Positions 40,502 to 48,985 are shown, numbered from the stretch's first letter. The stretch is DNA of 64,000 nt from an uncultured Oscillospiraceae bacterium (GCA_947625045.1 CANQMW010000005.1:1-64000), one strand, 5' to 3'. Notes: generated by a model from the letters alone, not told the origin. Translations and numbers: made by a program.

Positions 40502-41224
40502 TCACACCTGCTTCCGGTATTCCCTGGGCAGCATATGGAAAAACGCCTTAAATGCTGAGGTGAATTTACTTTGGCTGTCATATCCCACCGCCTGGGCGAT
40601 CTCAGCGATGGTCATATCACTTGTCCGCAGCAGTTTTGCGGCTTGTTCCATCCGGTGTTCCCGAATGTGCGCCGCAAGTGAGGTGCCGTAGACAGATTTG
40701 AATGCGGCCTTCAAGGTGGTGGGATTGATGAGATATTGCTTGGAGAGTTCTTCAATGGTGATCCGTTGCCCTATATTTTGCAGAAGTTCGTCATGGACCC
40801 GCCGTGCGATCTCAAACGGGTCAGATGGGTACTCTTCCGGGTGTTCGGGCGGGCCGTCCTGCTCCGGGCAGATGACCTCCATCACCTGCTCGATCATTTG
40901 GTGGAGAAGCTGGCTTTGGGGGGTGTTGGACGCCCGGTAGTAGACCTCTTTCCCATCCCGGCGGGAGACGATGAGACCGCTGTTCCGGAGAGGCCGCAGA
41001 TGATGGGACACGGCCGGGCTGGACATCTCCATCATGGCGGAGATGTTGACCACGCACTCCTCGCAATGGCACAGAAGCCAGAAGATACGGACCCTTGTGG
41101 CGTCGCCAAGCTGCCGGAACACCTCTGCCACAGTCTGAAAATGTTCCACACGGCCGAGCTGCGCCTGTATCAAGGCGGTCTCTTCTCCTTCTCCGTGCTG
41201 GTGAGGCAAGCGGATATTGCCCAT
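40502..41224 (-). CDS. ArsR-AraC fusion transcriptional regulator
   Basis: 240 aa with two DNA-binding domains. Residues 20-110 are an ArsR/SmtB winged helix (VAEVFRQLGDATRVRIFWLL, then AVSHHLRPLRNSGLIVSRRDGKEVYYRAS) with a CHCEEC cluster at the usual metal-sensing alpha3 position. Residues 135-240 are an AraC double HTH (ITIEELSKQYLINPTTLKAAFKSVYG; MTIAEIAQAVGYDSQSKFTSAFK). AAGGAG precedes ATG 41224. It is divergent from the metal-efflux operon and presumably controls it. The fusion is unusual: ArsR proteins are normally about 100-120 aa. Confidence 0.9.
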   Translation of the reverse strand: MGNIRLPHQHGEGEETALIQAQLGRVEHFQTVAEVFRQLGDATRVRIFWLLCHCEECVVNISAMMEMSSPAVSHHLRPLRNSGLIVSRRDGKEVYYRASNTPQSQLLHQMIEQVMEVICPEQDGPPEHPEEYPSDPFEIARRVHDELLQNIGQRITIEELSKQYLINPTTLKAAFKSVYGTSLAAHIREHRMEQAAKLLRTSDMTIAEIAQAVGYDSQSKFTSAFKAFFHMLPREYRKQV

Positions 41225-41303
41225 GGGTCTGCTCCTTCTTTCCGCATATTTCGCCAAAACAGAAATACCTTTCGCCCGTTTGGCAGAAGATCCTCTGTCG
41301 GTC

Positions 41304-41332
41304 TTGACTTGAGGATCTGTCCGCATTATACT
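41304..41332 (+). promoter_or_regulatory. Promoter of metal-efflux operon
   Basis: TTGACT (41304-41309), 17-nt spacer, TATACT (41327-41332). Confidence 0.85.
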
Positions 41333-41344
41333 GCGGCCGTAACG

Positions 41345-41362
41345 ATTAAGCAAGTACTTAAT
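41345..41362. promoter_or_regulatory. Candidate ArsR-type operator
   Basis: ATTAAG-CAAGTA-CTTAAT: a 6-bp inverted repeat with 6-nt spacer just downstream of the -10 and between the divergent genes. Confidence 0.65.
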
Positions 41363-41401
41363 TGTTAAATCAAGATAATTATTTATTAGGAGGAGCTTTC
41401 T

Positions 41402-41620
41402 GTGAAAAAGACGTACAAAATCGAAGTGGACTGCGCCAACTGCGCCAACCTGATGGAGGATGCCACCCGCAAAACCGCTGGCGTACAGACTGCCACCGTC
41501 AATTTCATGACCCAGAAGATGATCGTGGAGTTCAGCGAGGGCCAGGAACCCAAGACCGTCATGCAGGACGTGCTGAAGGCCTGCAAAAAGGTGGAGCCGG
41601 ACTGTGAGATATTCCTGTAA
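41402..41620 (+). CDS. Heavy-metal-associated (HMA) domain protein
   Basis: 72-aa free-standing metallochaperone-like domain. Metal site CANC in VDCANCANLMEDAT (about 10-16), and the ferredoxin-like fold pattern continues TATVNFMTQKMIVEF. GTG start at 41402 after AGGAGG. The P-type ATPase downstream lacks an N-terminal HMA domain, so this protein probably provides that function in trans. Confidence 0.9.
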   Translation: MKKTYKIEVDCANCANLMEDATRKTAGVQTATVNFMTQKMIVEFSEGQEPKTVMQDVLKACKKVEPDCEIFL

Positions 41621-41638
41621 CACATCGGCCCGGACGGC

Positions 41639-41688
41639 AAAAGAGGGCCCCTTATCCTGCGTCCGGCAGCGTGAGGGAGCCCTCTTTT
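41639..41688 (+). terminator. Intercistronic hairpin, partial terminator
   Basis: AAAAGAGGGC pairs with GCCCTCTTTT, followed by TTG. It lies between the HMA and ATPase genes and would give more chaperone than pump. Confidence 0.7.
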
Positions 41689-41718
41689 TGAATCTGATTT
41701 GATAAGGAGTGGAACGTG

Positions 41719-43737
41719 ATGCAAGAGATCGTGATAGATATTTTGTTGGCGGTGGTGATCGTGACAGCGGCGGGGTTCCGGTTCATCGTGGGAGCACGCC
41801 CGGACAGCGGCATGACCAGAAAGCAGAAGGTCATGCTGACCCGTATCCTGACCGCTTCCGTGATCCTGCTGATCCTCCAGCTCGTCCCGACCGCGCTGTT
41901 CGCCCGGCTGGACGAGGTCTTGTTCCCGACGGCAGGACGCTGGCTGCGGTTCGCATTCTATCTGGCGGACTATTTCATTATCGGCTATGACATCCTGCGG
42001 AAGGCCGTCAAAGGCATCCTGAACAGGCAGGTATTCGACGAAAACTTCCTCATGGCGGTGGCCACGGTGGGCGCTATGGCGCTGGCCATCTATGAAAACG
42101 GCGACTATCTGGAGGCTATCGCCGTGATGCTGTTCTACCAGATCGGCGAGTGGTTCCAGAGCTATGCCGTGGGCAAGAGCCGCCGCAATATCAGCGACCT
42201 GATGGACATTCGGCCCGACTACGCCAACGTGGAGCAGGACGGCGTTCTGGAGCAGGTGGACCCGGATGAGGTGGAGATCGGGACCGTGATCGTGGTACAG
42301 CCCGGCGAGAAGGTCCCTATCGACGGTGTCATCGTGGAGGGCAGCTCCAGCCTGAATACCAGCGCACTTACCGGTGAGAGCCTGCCCAGGGAGGCCAAGA
42401 CCGGAGACGAGATCATCAGCGGCTGCATCAATATGACAGGTCTACTGAAGATTCGGACTACCAAGGAATTTGGCGAGTCCACCGTGTCCAAGATACTGGA
42501 CTTGGTGGAGAACGCCAGCTCCCGCAAATCCAAGTCCGAGGACTTCATCTCCAAGTTTGCGAAAATTTATACCCCAGCCGTCTGCTACAGCGCCTTGGCG
42601 CTGGCAGTCCTGCCGCCGCTGGTGCGGATGCTGGCCATGGGACTCGCGGCGGATTGGGGCACCTGGGTCTACCGTGCCCTGACCTTCCTGGTCATCAGCT
42701 GTCCCTGCGCGCTGGTCATCAGCATTCCTCTCAGCTTCTTCGCTGGCATCGGCGGTGCCAGTCAGGAGGGCGTTCTGGTAAAGGGCTCCAACTACCTGGA
42801 GATACTCTCCCAGACCAAGACCGTGGTATTCGATAAAACCGGCACTCTGACCCAGGGCGTCTTTGAGGTGAATGGCATCCATCACAGCGGGATGGACGAC
42901 GCCAAGCTCATCGAATACGCTGCCCTGGCGGAGAGTGCCTCCTCCCACCCCATCAGCAAGAGCCTCCAGCGTGCCTACGGAAAAAAGCCGGACCGCACCC
43001 GTGTCAGCAACATCCAGGAGATCAGCGGCCGGGGCGTCATCGCCGTTGTGGACGGCACAGAGGTGGCCGCCGGCAACGACAAGCTGATGGAGCAGCTGCA
43101 CATCTCCTATATCCCCTGTCACCATGCCGGCACCATCATCCATATGGCCATCAACGGCGCCTATGCCGGACACATCCTGATCTCCGACATCGTGAAGCCT
43201 AACTCCCAAAAGGCCATCGCCGCGCTGAAAAATGCGGGAGTAGAGCGGACCGTCATGCTCACCGGCGATGGGAAAAAGGTTGCCGAGCAAGTGGCCGCAG
43301 AGCTTCATCTTGATACGGTTTACAGTGAGCTGCTGCCAGCTGATAAGGTGGCCAAGGTGGAGGAACTGCTGCGGCAAAAGACCGGCAAGGCCAAGCTGGC
43401 CTTTGTGGGGGACGGCATCAATGACGCGCCCGTTTTGTCCAGAGCCGACATTGGCATCGCTATGGGAGCCATGGGCTCCGACGCAGCTATCGAGGCGGCG
43501 GACATCGTTCTGATGGACGACGACCCCATGAAGATCGCCAAGGCTATCAAGATCTCCCGGAAGTGCCTGGGTATCGTATATCAGAACATCGTCTTGGCTC
43601 TGGGGGTCAAGGCCGCGTGCCTCGTCCTGGGCGCGGTGGGGATCGCCAATATGTATCTGGCCATCTTTGCCGACGTGGGCGTGATGGTCCTGGCCGTGCT
43701 CAACGCCATCCGGTGCCTATTTGTAAAGAACCTATAA
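41719..43737 (+). CDS. Heavy-metal-translocating P-type ATPase (P1B)
   Basis: 672-aa efflux pump, likely for Zn, Cd or Pb. Actuator: LTGESLPREAKTGDEI. Membrane metal site: CPCALVISIPLSF (SCPCAL, about 330). Phosphorylation site: FDKTGTLTQG. Nucleotide-binding SSHPISKSLQ (the HP motif) and hinge GDGINDAPVLSRADIGIAMG. Eight TM helices expected. No N-terminal HMA domain. The ATG at 41719 has AAGGAG 9 nt upstream. CPC favours divalent soft metals over copper but does not settle it. Confidence 0.93.
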   Translation: MQEIVIDILLAVVIVTAAGFRFIVGARPDSGMTRKQKVMLTRILTASVILLILQLVPTALFARLDEVLFPTAGRWLRFAFYLADYFIIGYDILRKAVKGILNRQVFDENFLMAVATVGAMALAIYENGDYLEAIAVMLFYQIGEWFQSYAVGKSRRNISDLMDIRPDYANVEQDGVLEQVDPDEVEIGTVIVVQPGEKVPIDGVIVEGSSSLNTSALTGESLPREAKTGDEIISGCINMTGLLKIRTTKEFGESTVSKILDLVENASSRKSKSEDFISKFAKIYTPAVCYSALALAVLPPLVRMLAMGLAADWGTWVYRALTFLVISCPCALVISIPLSFFAGIGGASQEGVLVKGSNYLEILSQTKTVVFDKTGTLTQGVFEVNGIHHSGMDDAKLIEYAALAESASSHPISKSLQRAYGKKPDRTRVSNIQEISGRGVIAVVDGTEVAAGNDKLMEQLHISYIPCHHAGTIIHMAINGAYAGHILISDIVKPNSQKAIAALKNAGVERTVMLTGDGKKVAEQVAAELHLDTVYSELLPADKVAKVEELLRQKTGKAKLAFVGDGINDAPVLSRADIGIAMGAMGSDAAIEAADIVLMDDDPMKIAKAIKISRKCLGIVYQNIVLALGVKAACLVLGAVGIANMYLAIFADVGVMVLAVLNAIRCLFVKNL

Positions 43738-44060
43738 TGACAGAGGAACGGGTATCTGTCGCAAGTCCGGACGGATCAGAAACGCGGCTTGCGGACTACT
43801 TCAAGGTGCTGAGCTGTGCCTCCCGTATCTGTATCCTGCGGGCTCTGCTGCAGGGTGAGATCAATGTGGGGGAGCTGGCGGAGCAACTCGGCCAATCGGC
43901 CTCGTCCGTATCGCACCAGCTGCAGATCCTGAGAGCGGCAAAACTGGTACGGAAACGGCGATTCGGGAAAGAACTCCGATACTCACTGGCCAACGATTCA
44001 GTACGCAGTATGATCGAAGCCAGCCTAAAATGTGTGGAAACCTGGGTTTCCCCTGGCTGA
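43737..44060 (+). CDS. ArsR/SmtB family regulator
   Basis: 107 aa. Winged helix: LADYFKVLSCASRICILRALL, INVGELAEQLGQSASSVSHQLQILRAAKLVRKRR. Its ATG overlaps the ATPase stop by one base (TAATG), so it is translated by coupling. A Cys in the alpha2 region (VLSCASRICIL) could bind metal. It is a second ArsR at this locus; feedback control of the pump operon is the simple reading. Confidence 0.92.
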   Translation: MTEERVSVASPDGSETRLADYFKVLSCASRICILRALLQGEINVGELAEQLGQSASSVSHQLQILRAAKLVRKRRFGKELRYSLANDSVRSMIEASLKCVETWVSPG

Positions 44061-44086
44061 AAAATGGGAGCAGAACGTCTTTATAT

Positions 44087-44129
44087 AGTATTACACGGCT
44101 GGTCCGATATGGGCCAGCCGTGTAATACT
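44087..44129. terminator. Bidirectional terminator
   Basis: Perfect 16-bp arms AGTATTACACGGCTGG and complement around 11 nt, between convergent genes. Confidence 0.9.
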
Positions 44130-44146
44130 GTGAGTTGAAAATGGTT

Positions 44147-45076
44147 TTACAACGCTTCCGTCACGCGCTTTTTGCGCCGGCCGGTGTTGTCGGAGTCCCG
44201 TATCTCCTCATGGTAGAAATAGTCCACGATGATGGGGTGGCCCTGGGGCACGCGGCCATAGGGCATCTCATTGTCCACGAAGGGGCAGTCGTATCGCTCC
44301 GCCATTTCCGCCGCCTTCTTCTCCAGCGCCTCAAAATAGCGGCGGTCGTGCTTATCGTAGATCTCGTGATACAGCGGCAGAAGCGAGGGGTGTTTTTCGG
44401 CGATATAGTCCATGATGGTCTTTTTGAACCCGCCCCGCAGATTCAGGTTCTCCAGCCAGAAGAGGTCGCACTGGTCCTTGACCTGCTCAAAAATCGCCTC
44501 AAAGTCCGTGATCCCCGGAAAGACGGGGGACACGAAGCACACGGTGCGGATGCCAGCGTCGTAGACTTTTTTCATGGCGGCAATACGCCGCTGGATGCTG
44601 GCGGCGCTGTCCATGTCATTCTTGAAATCCTCGTCCAGCGTGTTGATGGACCAGGACACCGTCACCTGGCCCAGCTCCTTCAGAAGGTCCAGGTCCCGCA
44701 GGACCAGGTCGGATTTCGTGCAGATGAGGATGTCCGCGCCGCTGCCCCGGAGCTGCTCCAGCAGCCTACGGGTGGCCCCGAATATCTCCTCCTGGGGGTT
44801 GTAGCCGTCGGTGACGGAGCCGATGACCACCCGCTGCCCTGCGTATTTTTTCGGATTTTTGATCTCCGGCCAGTGCTTCACGTCCAGGAATGTCCCCCAC
44901 TCCTCCGTGTGGCCGGTAAAGCGCTTCATAAAGCTGGCGTAGCAGTATTTGCAGGCATGGGTGCAACCCACATAGGGGTTGACGGAGTACCCGCCCACCG
45001 GGAGGCTGGACTTCGTCATGATGTTTTTCGTCTCCACATCGGCGATGAGGATGCCGTTCTCCGTCATTTGTGCCAT
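44147..45076 (-). CDS. Radical SAM mobile pair protein B
   Basis: 309-aa radical SAM enzyme of the SPL-like group. Cluster motif CTHACKYCY (C-x3-C-x2-C, about 38-45), preceded by VNPYVG. RVVIGSVTDGYNPQEE and VTVSWSINTLDED are family features. The adjacent smaller radical SAM gene (pair protein A) and the 13-nt overlap match the paired arrangement NCBI calls rSAM_mob_pairA/B. The substrate is unknown. Confidence 0.88.
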   Translation of the reverse strand: MAQMTENGILIADVETKNIMTKSSLPVGGYSVNPYVGCTHACKYCYASFMKRFTGHTEEWGTFLDVKHWPEIKNPKKYAGQRVVIGSVTDGYNPQEEIFGATRRLLEQLRGSGADILICTKSDLVLRDLDLLKELGQVTVSWSINTLDEDFKNDMDSAASIQRRIAAMKKVYDAGIRTVCFVSPVFPGITDFEAIFEQVKDQCDLFWLENLNLRGGFKKTIMDYIAEKHPSLLPLYHEIYDKHDRRYFEALEKKAAEMAERYDCPFVDNEMPYGRVPQGHPIIVDYFYHEEIRDSDNTGRRKKRVTEAL

Positions 45077-45582
45077 TTTTTCTGCTCCTCCAAAACCTTG
45101 TTATATGCGTCCGGCAGTTCCTGTACGGGCGTGTCCCCACCCATGATGGGGGCCACCAGGTCCTCCTTCCAGAAAACCGGGATGTGGAGCGCGTGGGCCT
45201 GTTCCGTCAGGGAATACACCCATTCGGGTGCGGTACGGACCTTCCGGCTCTGAGGGCCGGTCATGGTGTCAATGTCCAAGAGGTCGGGGCGTTTTGACAG
45301 GAACAGAAACTGGTGCTGGGGGTTTTCCGCCATCTTGGCGAATACCTGCTCCCGCCAGGCCGGTTCCCATCCCGCCAGGTCGCTCATGCCGGTCAGCAGA
45401 AAATTCTGCGGCCGCCGCTTCTCCATCAGCCGCAGTTTATTGGGAAAGAATTCCGGCTTGGAAAAGTCGTCGATCATGTGATAACGCTTGACGTTGTTTC
45501 TGGCGTAGCAGTAAGGGCAGCCCACGGTGCAGCCGATCACCAGATTCATATTTTGTATCTGGTCTTTGATGCAGACATACAT
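45064..45582 (-). CDS. Radical SAM mobile pair protein A
   Basis: 172-aa partner with cluster motif CTVGCPYCYARN (about 18-29). NFLLTGMSDLAGW and FLFLSKRPDLLDI resemble phage/mobile DUF5131-like radical SAM proteins. It is upstream of and overlapping protein B. The NifX-like gene ends 8 nt upstream. Confidence 0.88.
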   Translation of the reverse strand: MYVCIKDQIQNMNLVIGCTVGCPYCYARNNVKRYHMIDDFSKPEFFPNKLRLMEKRRPQNFLLTGMSDLAGWEPAWREQVFAKMAENPQHQFLFLSKRPDLLDIDTMTGPQSRKVRTAPEWVYSLTEQAHALHIPVFWKEDLVAPIMGGDTPVQELPDAYNKVLEEQKKWHK

Positions 45583-45590
45583 ATTATTCG

Positions 45591-45986
45591 TTATTCATGG
45601 CCGAAATGGCCGCCGCAGCCGTGGGCGCCTGTGCCGTGCTCGTGGTCATGGTGGTCGCAGTGTATGTCTGGGTCATAGCCCAGCGTGCCGGCCAGCAGCG
45701 CGGCCACGGCCTCGTCCGCGGCGCCCTGGACACCGCCGTAAAGCCGGATGCCCGCCTCGGCCAGCGCCATCTGCGCGCCGCCGCCGATGCCGCCGCAGAT
45801 CAGGGCATCCACGCCGTTGGCGGCGAGAAACGCGGCCAGCGCCCCATGGCCCTGACCGGCAGTGGGAACGATCCGGGAGGAGACGACCTGCCCGTTCTCT
45901 GCCTCATAGATCTTGAACTGCTCTGTATGGCCGAAATGCTGAAAGACCATCCCGTTTTCATACGTGACCGCGATCTTCATGTTCAT
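45591..45986 (-). CDS. NifX/NifB-type iron-molybdenum-cluster-binding family protein
   Basis: 131 aa. The RNase-H-like NifX fold is seen in KIAVTYENGMVFQHFGHTEQFKIYE and VDALICGGIGGGAQMALAEAGI. The C-terminus is His-rich (DIHCDHHDHEHGTGAHGCGGH), which implies metal binding. No nitrogenase gene is present; these small proteins occur widely as Fe-S or metal-cluster carriers. It may serve the paired radical SAM enzymes downstream. The start overlaps the Rrf2 gene by 4 nt. Confidence 0.9.
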   Translation of the reverse strand: MNMKIAVTYENGMVFQHFGHTEQFKIYEAENGQVVSSRIVPTAGQGHGALAAFLAANGVDALICGGIGGGAQMALAEAGIRLYGGVQGAADEAVAALLAGTLGYDPDIHCDHHDHEHGTGAHGCGGHFGHE

Positions 45987-46426
45987 ACCTCCGTATCGCT
46001 ATCCATGCCAGCCTCTTGGCGGTAGGTGTCGATGATGTCCTGCAGGGTGATGGCGCTCATGCGGTCCTCCGCGGCCCGCTGCACCTCGTCGTAATAGTCC
46101 CGCAGAGCCAGCTGGATGTTCACGCCTACGCCGCAGTTGGGATTGGTGTGGGTATCCTGGTGCAGGATGGGCTTGTCCCCCTCGATGGCCCGGTAAACGT
46201 CCAGCAGGGAGATGCCGCCGGGCTCCCTGGCAAGGGCGGCCCGGGGATGGCCCTTCACGCTGGCCAGCAGCCCAGCCTTTCGCAGGGCGCTCATCAGCTG
46301 CCGGATATAGGCGGGGTTGGTCTGCACGCTCTCAGCGATCCGCTCGCTGGTGAGTGCCGCGCCCGGATGGAGGGCGAGAAAGGCCAGCACGTGCACCGCG
46401 TCGCTGAGCTTGGTGGAGTATTTCAA
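45983..46426 (-). CDS. Rrf2 family transcriptional regulator
   Basis: 147 aa. The characteristic opening MKYSTKLSDAVHVLAFLA uses a TTG start at 46426 behind GAAAGGGTG; the frame is open upstream but that part covers the promoter. HTH: TSERIAESVQTNPAYIRQLMSAL. One Cys at NPNCGVG lies in the loop where IscR/NsrR members bind Fe-S clusters, but only one of the usual three Cys is seen. It heads the NifX-radical SAM unit and is divergent from the sirtuin genes. Confidence 0.9.
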   Translation of the reverse strand: MKYSTKLSDAVHVLAFLALHPGAALTSERIAESVQTNPAYIRQLMSALRKAGLLASVKGHPRAALAREPGGISLLDVYRAIEGDKPILHQDTHTNPNCGVGVNIQLALRDYYDEVQRAAEDRMSAITLQDIIDTYRQEAGMDSDTEV

Positions 46427-46459
46427 AGCCGTCACCCTTTCTCTCTGGATGTAATTTTT

Positions 46460-46502
46460 ATTATAACAGCATATTGACAGAAACACAAGACCGTGCTATG
46501 CT
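46460..46502. promoter_or_regulatory. Overlapping divergent promoters, Rrf2 / sirtuin
   Basis: Minus strand: TTGTGT (46483-46488), 17 nt, TATAAT (46460-46465). Plus strand: TTGACA (46474-46479), 17 nt, TATGCT (46497-46502). They overlap, so one bound regulator could switch both. A TGCTGT/ACAGCA inverted pair lies just downstream (about 46505-46530). Confidence 0.8.
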
Positions 46503-46540
46503 TTTGCTGTAAAATAAAAAAATAACAGCAGACGAAAGGC

Positions 46541-47518
46541 GTGAATGCTGTGAGCTACTATGATAATATGGTCATGCAGGCGCAGATGAAGTATTCCATG
46601 TATTACGACACCTACGCCGCCGGACGCACCCCCTACCGGCTTTCCACCCGGCCGCCGCTGTCCTACAGGGAGCAGATCGGGCGGCTTGTGGAGGAGATCG
46701 CCGCGGCGGACTGCGTGCTGGTGGGCGGGGGCTCCGGCCTGTCCGCCGCCGGGGGCGGGGATTTCTATTATGAGGACAACGAGTCCTATCGGAAGTATTT
46801 TGGGAAGTATGCCCAGAAGTATCACTTTAAGGGCGCCTTCGCCGGCATGATGCATCCCTGGGCCAGCAGGGAGGAGTTCTGGGGGTATCTTGCCACGTTC
46901 CTGCACACCACCCAGACCGCGCCCGTCCGCAGGCCTTATCTGGACCTGGATACGCTCCTGCAGGGCAAGGACTTTTTCATCCTCACCACCAACCAGGACA
47001 CCCAGTTCGTCAAGCTCTATCCGGAGGACAAGGTGGCGGAGATCCAGGGCGACCACCGTTTCTTCCAGTGCGCGGCCTGCTGCACGGACGACACATGGGA
47101 CGCGGTGGAGCCGGTGCGACAGATGGTCGCCGCCATGGGAGAGAGCACCGCCGTGCCCCGGGACATGGTGCCCCGCTGCCCCCACTGCGGCGGCGAGGCG
47201 TTCCCCTGGGTGCGGGGCTACGGCAATTTCCTGCAGGGGAAGAAGTATGACGAGCAATATGAAAAGGTCTCCCGGTATATCCTGGCCCACAAGGACCAGC
47301 GCATCCTGTTCCTGGAGCTGGGGGTGGGCCGCCTCACGCCCATGTTCATCCAGGAGCCCTTTTGGAACCTGACGCTGGCGTTCCCCAAGGCCCGGTACAT
47401 TGCCGTCAACAACAAGTATAACTATCTGCCGGCGCAGATCGAGGACAAGGGCATGGTGATCGTGGCCGACATCGCCGACGTGCTGCGTGACGCGGTATCG
47501 GCAAAGGAGAAGGAGTGA
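46541..47518 (+). CDS. Class-M-like sirtuin (SirTM type)
   Basis: 325-aa Sir2-fold NAD-binding protein. VLVGGGSGLSAAGG (about 60-73) is the NAD loop, TTNQDTQF (about 150) the second motif, and CAACC...CPHCGGEAF the four-Cys zinc ribbon. The usual catalytic His of the HG motif is Gln here (AEIQGDHRFFQC). Gln at this place and NQD are what I recall for SirTM enzymes, which ADP-ribosylate proteins instead of deacetylating them. GTG start at 46541. It lacks the macrodomain and lipoyl-carrier neighbours of the staphylococcal SirTM operon. Confidence 0.82.
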   Translation: MNAVSYYDNMVMQAQMKYSMYYDTYAAGRTPYRLSTRPPLSYREQIGRLVEEIAAADCVLVGGGSGLSAAGGGDFYYEDNESYRKYFGKYAQKYHFKGAFAGMMHPWASREEFWGYLATFLHTTQTAPVRRPYLDLDTLLQGKDFFILTTNQDTQFVKLYPEDKVAEIQGDHRFFQCAACCTDDTWDAVEPVRQMVAAMGESTAVPRDMVPRCPHCGGEAFPWVRGYGNFLQGKKYDEQYEKVSRYILAHKDQRILFLELGVGRLTPMFIQEPFWNLTLAFPKARYIAVNNKYNYLPAQIEDKGMVIVADIADVLRDAVSAKEKE

Positions 47519-48354
47519 GCATTATGGACCTGGCGCCTGTCGCGGAAAAGATAAAAGGAGCGGACGCCATCCTGATCGGGGCCAGCAACGGCCTGTCCAT
47601 CACGGAGGGGCTGCACCTGTTTGCGGACAATGGGGCGTTTGAATATCTGTTCGGGGATTTTAAGCAAAAGTACGGTCTGCGGTGCATCCTGCAGGGAGCT
47701 GGGGCCCGCTGGCCCTCTGAGGAGGAGAAGTGGGCCTTCTGGAGCCGCCTCATCCATCACTACTGCGGGCAGTATGAGCCCACGCAGGTGATGGAGGACC
47801 TAAAGGCCATCGTGGGCGGGAAGGACTATTTCATCGTGACCTCCAACGGGGAGGGCCATTTCGAGATGAGCGGCTTCGCTCCGGAGAGGATCTATGAGAT
47901 CGAGGGAAACTGGCTGACCATGCAGTGTGCCGCCGCCTGTCACGACACGCTCTATCCCACCCTGGAGCTGGCGGAAACGCTGGCGGCGGCAGAGCGGGGC
48001 GGCAGGGTCCCCACAGAGCTGGTGCCCCGCTGTCCCCGCTGCGGCGGACCCATGTGCGTGCATATGGTGGGAGAGAACTACATCCCGGACGATGCCGCAC
48101 GGGAGAGGTTTGAGACGTTTCTGGAAGAATACCACGGAAAGAAGCTGCTGGTGCTGGAGCTGGGGATCGGCTGGCGCAATCAGTTCATCAAGGCGCCGCT
48201 CATGCGTCTGGTGGCCCGGGAGCCGGAGGCGGCCTACGTGACCGTCAATCTGGGCGAGGTCTATATCGCCGAAGACATCCGGGAGAAGTCCTTTGGTCTG
48301 GACGGGCCGCTGAGCGATGTGCTGTCGGCCCTGCGGGAGGCGTGCGGAGCATGA
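47515..48354 (+). CDS. Second Sir2-like protein, divergent active site
   Basis: 279-aa paralogue overlapping the first sirtuin by 4 nt. NAD loop: LIGASNGLSITEG; zinc ribbon: CAAACH and CPRCGGPM. In place of TTNQD it has TSNGEG, and in place of the catalytic residue it has Glu (YEIEGNWLTMQC). It may be a non-catalytic partner or have another NAD-linked activity. Confidence 0.78.
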   Translation: MSIMDLAPVAEKIKGADAILIGASNGLSITEGLHLFADNGAFEYLFGDFKQKYGLRCILQGAGARWPSEEEKWAFWSRLIHHYCGQYEPTQVMEDLKAIVGGKDYFIVTSNGEGHFEMSGFAPERIYEIEGNWLTMQCAAACHDTLYPTLELAETLAAAERGGRVPTELVPRCPRCGGPMCVHMVGENYIPDDAARERFETFLEEYHGKKLLVLELGIGWRNQFIKAPLMRLVAREPEAAYVTVNLGEVYIAEDIREKSFGLDGPLSDVLSALREACGA

Positions 48355-48884
48355 ATCTGCCGGAAACTGTCCGCGGGGACTATGAGAAGTGGCGCGCCTT
48401 CCTGCGGGAACAGGTGACGTTTTCCCTGAAAGATTCGGAGAAGCACACGAAGGACCACTGTGCCCGGGTGCTGCTGTACGCGCTGCTGATCGCGGAGAAG
48501 AGGGGCCTGCCCCGGAGCGAGCGGGAGGTGCTGTGCGCCGCGGCGGTGTTCCACGACTCCCGCCGGCAGGACGACTGGCTGGATGTGGGCCACGGCCGGC
48601 GGGCAGCGGACTATTACCGGGACTTTTGTCGGACGGGCGGGCTCGCATACGACGAGAGGGTATATCAGATCATGGCCTGGCACGACCGGCCCAGCGCCGA
48701 GGGCGAGGCGGCCATGGGCGAGATGGAAAACGGCGTGCTTCTCTACCGCATATTCAAGGACGCGGATGGGCTGGACCGATACCGGCTGGGCCCCAACGCC
48801 CTGGATGTGGACCGGCTGAGAACGGCGGAGGCCCGCGGCCTGACCGGCCTCGCCCGGCAGCTCGTGCGTAAGGCAGAAGAATAG
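48351..48884 (+). CDS. HD domain phosphohydrolase
   Basis: 177 aa. Metal ligands: H of DHCARVLLYAL, HD of AAAVFHDSRRQDDW, and the later IMAWHDRPS and FKDADGLDR with Asp. The ATG overlaps the stop of the second sirtuin gene (ATGA). Members hydrolyse nucleotides or other phosphates; here a role linked to NAD or ADP-ribose is only suggested by position. Confidence 0.88.
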   Translation: MNLPETVRGDYEKWRAFLREQVTFSLKDSEKHTKDHCARVLLYALLIAEKRGLPRSEREVLCAAAVFHDSRRQDDWLDVGHGRRAADYYRDFCRTGGLAYDERVYQIMAWHDRPSAEGEAAMGEMENGVLLYRIFKDADGLDRYRLGPNALDVDRLRTAEARGLTGLARQLVRKAEE

Positions 48885-48925
48885 CGGCCACGGTTTGGCT
48901 TTCCTGGCATGACCAATAGCATGAG

Positions 48926-48958
48926 GGCGGGAGCATCGCATAAGATGCTCCCGCCTTG
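48926..48958 (+). terminator. Terminator of sirtuin-HD operon
   Basis: Perfect 12-bp stem GGCGGGAGCATC/GATGCTCCCGCC, then TTG. Confidence 0.85.
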
Positions 48959-48985
48959 TTCATCTCCTTGACAAATGGGAAGTTG

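Noticed and set aside
40502..41623. Longer 373-codon form of the ArsR-AraC regulator
   Set aside because: The extra N-terminus crosses the divergent promoter and the HMA gene; the ATG at 41224 has a ribosome site.
45591..45986. NifX-like gene as evidence of nitrogen fixation
   Set aside because: No nitrogenase structural or nifE/N genes are in the window; small NifX-like proteins occur widely in anaerobes.
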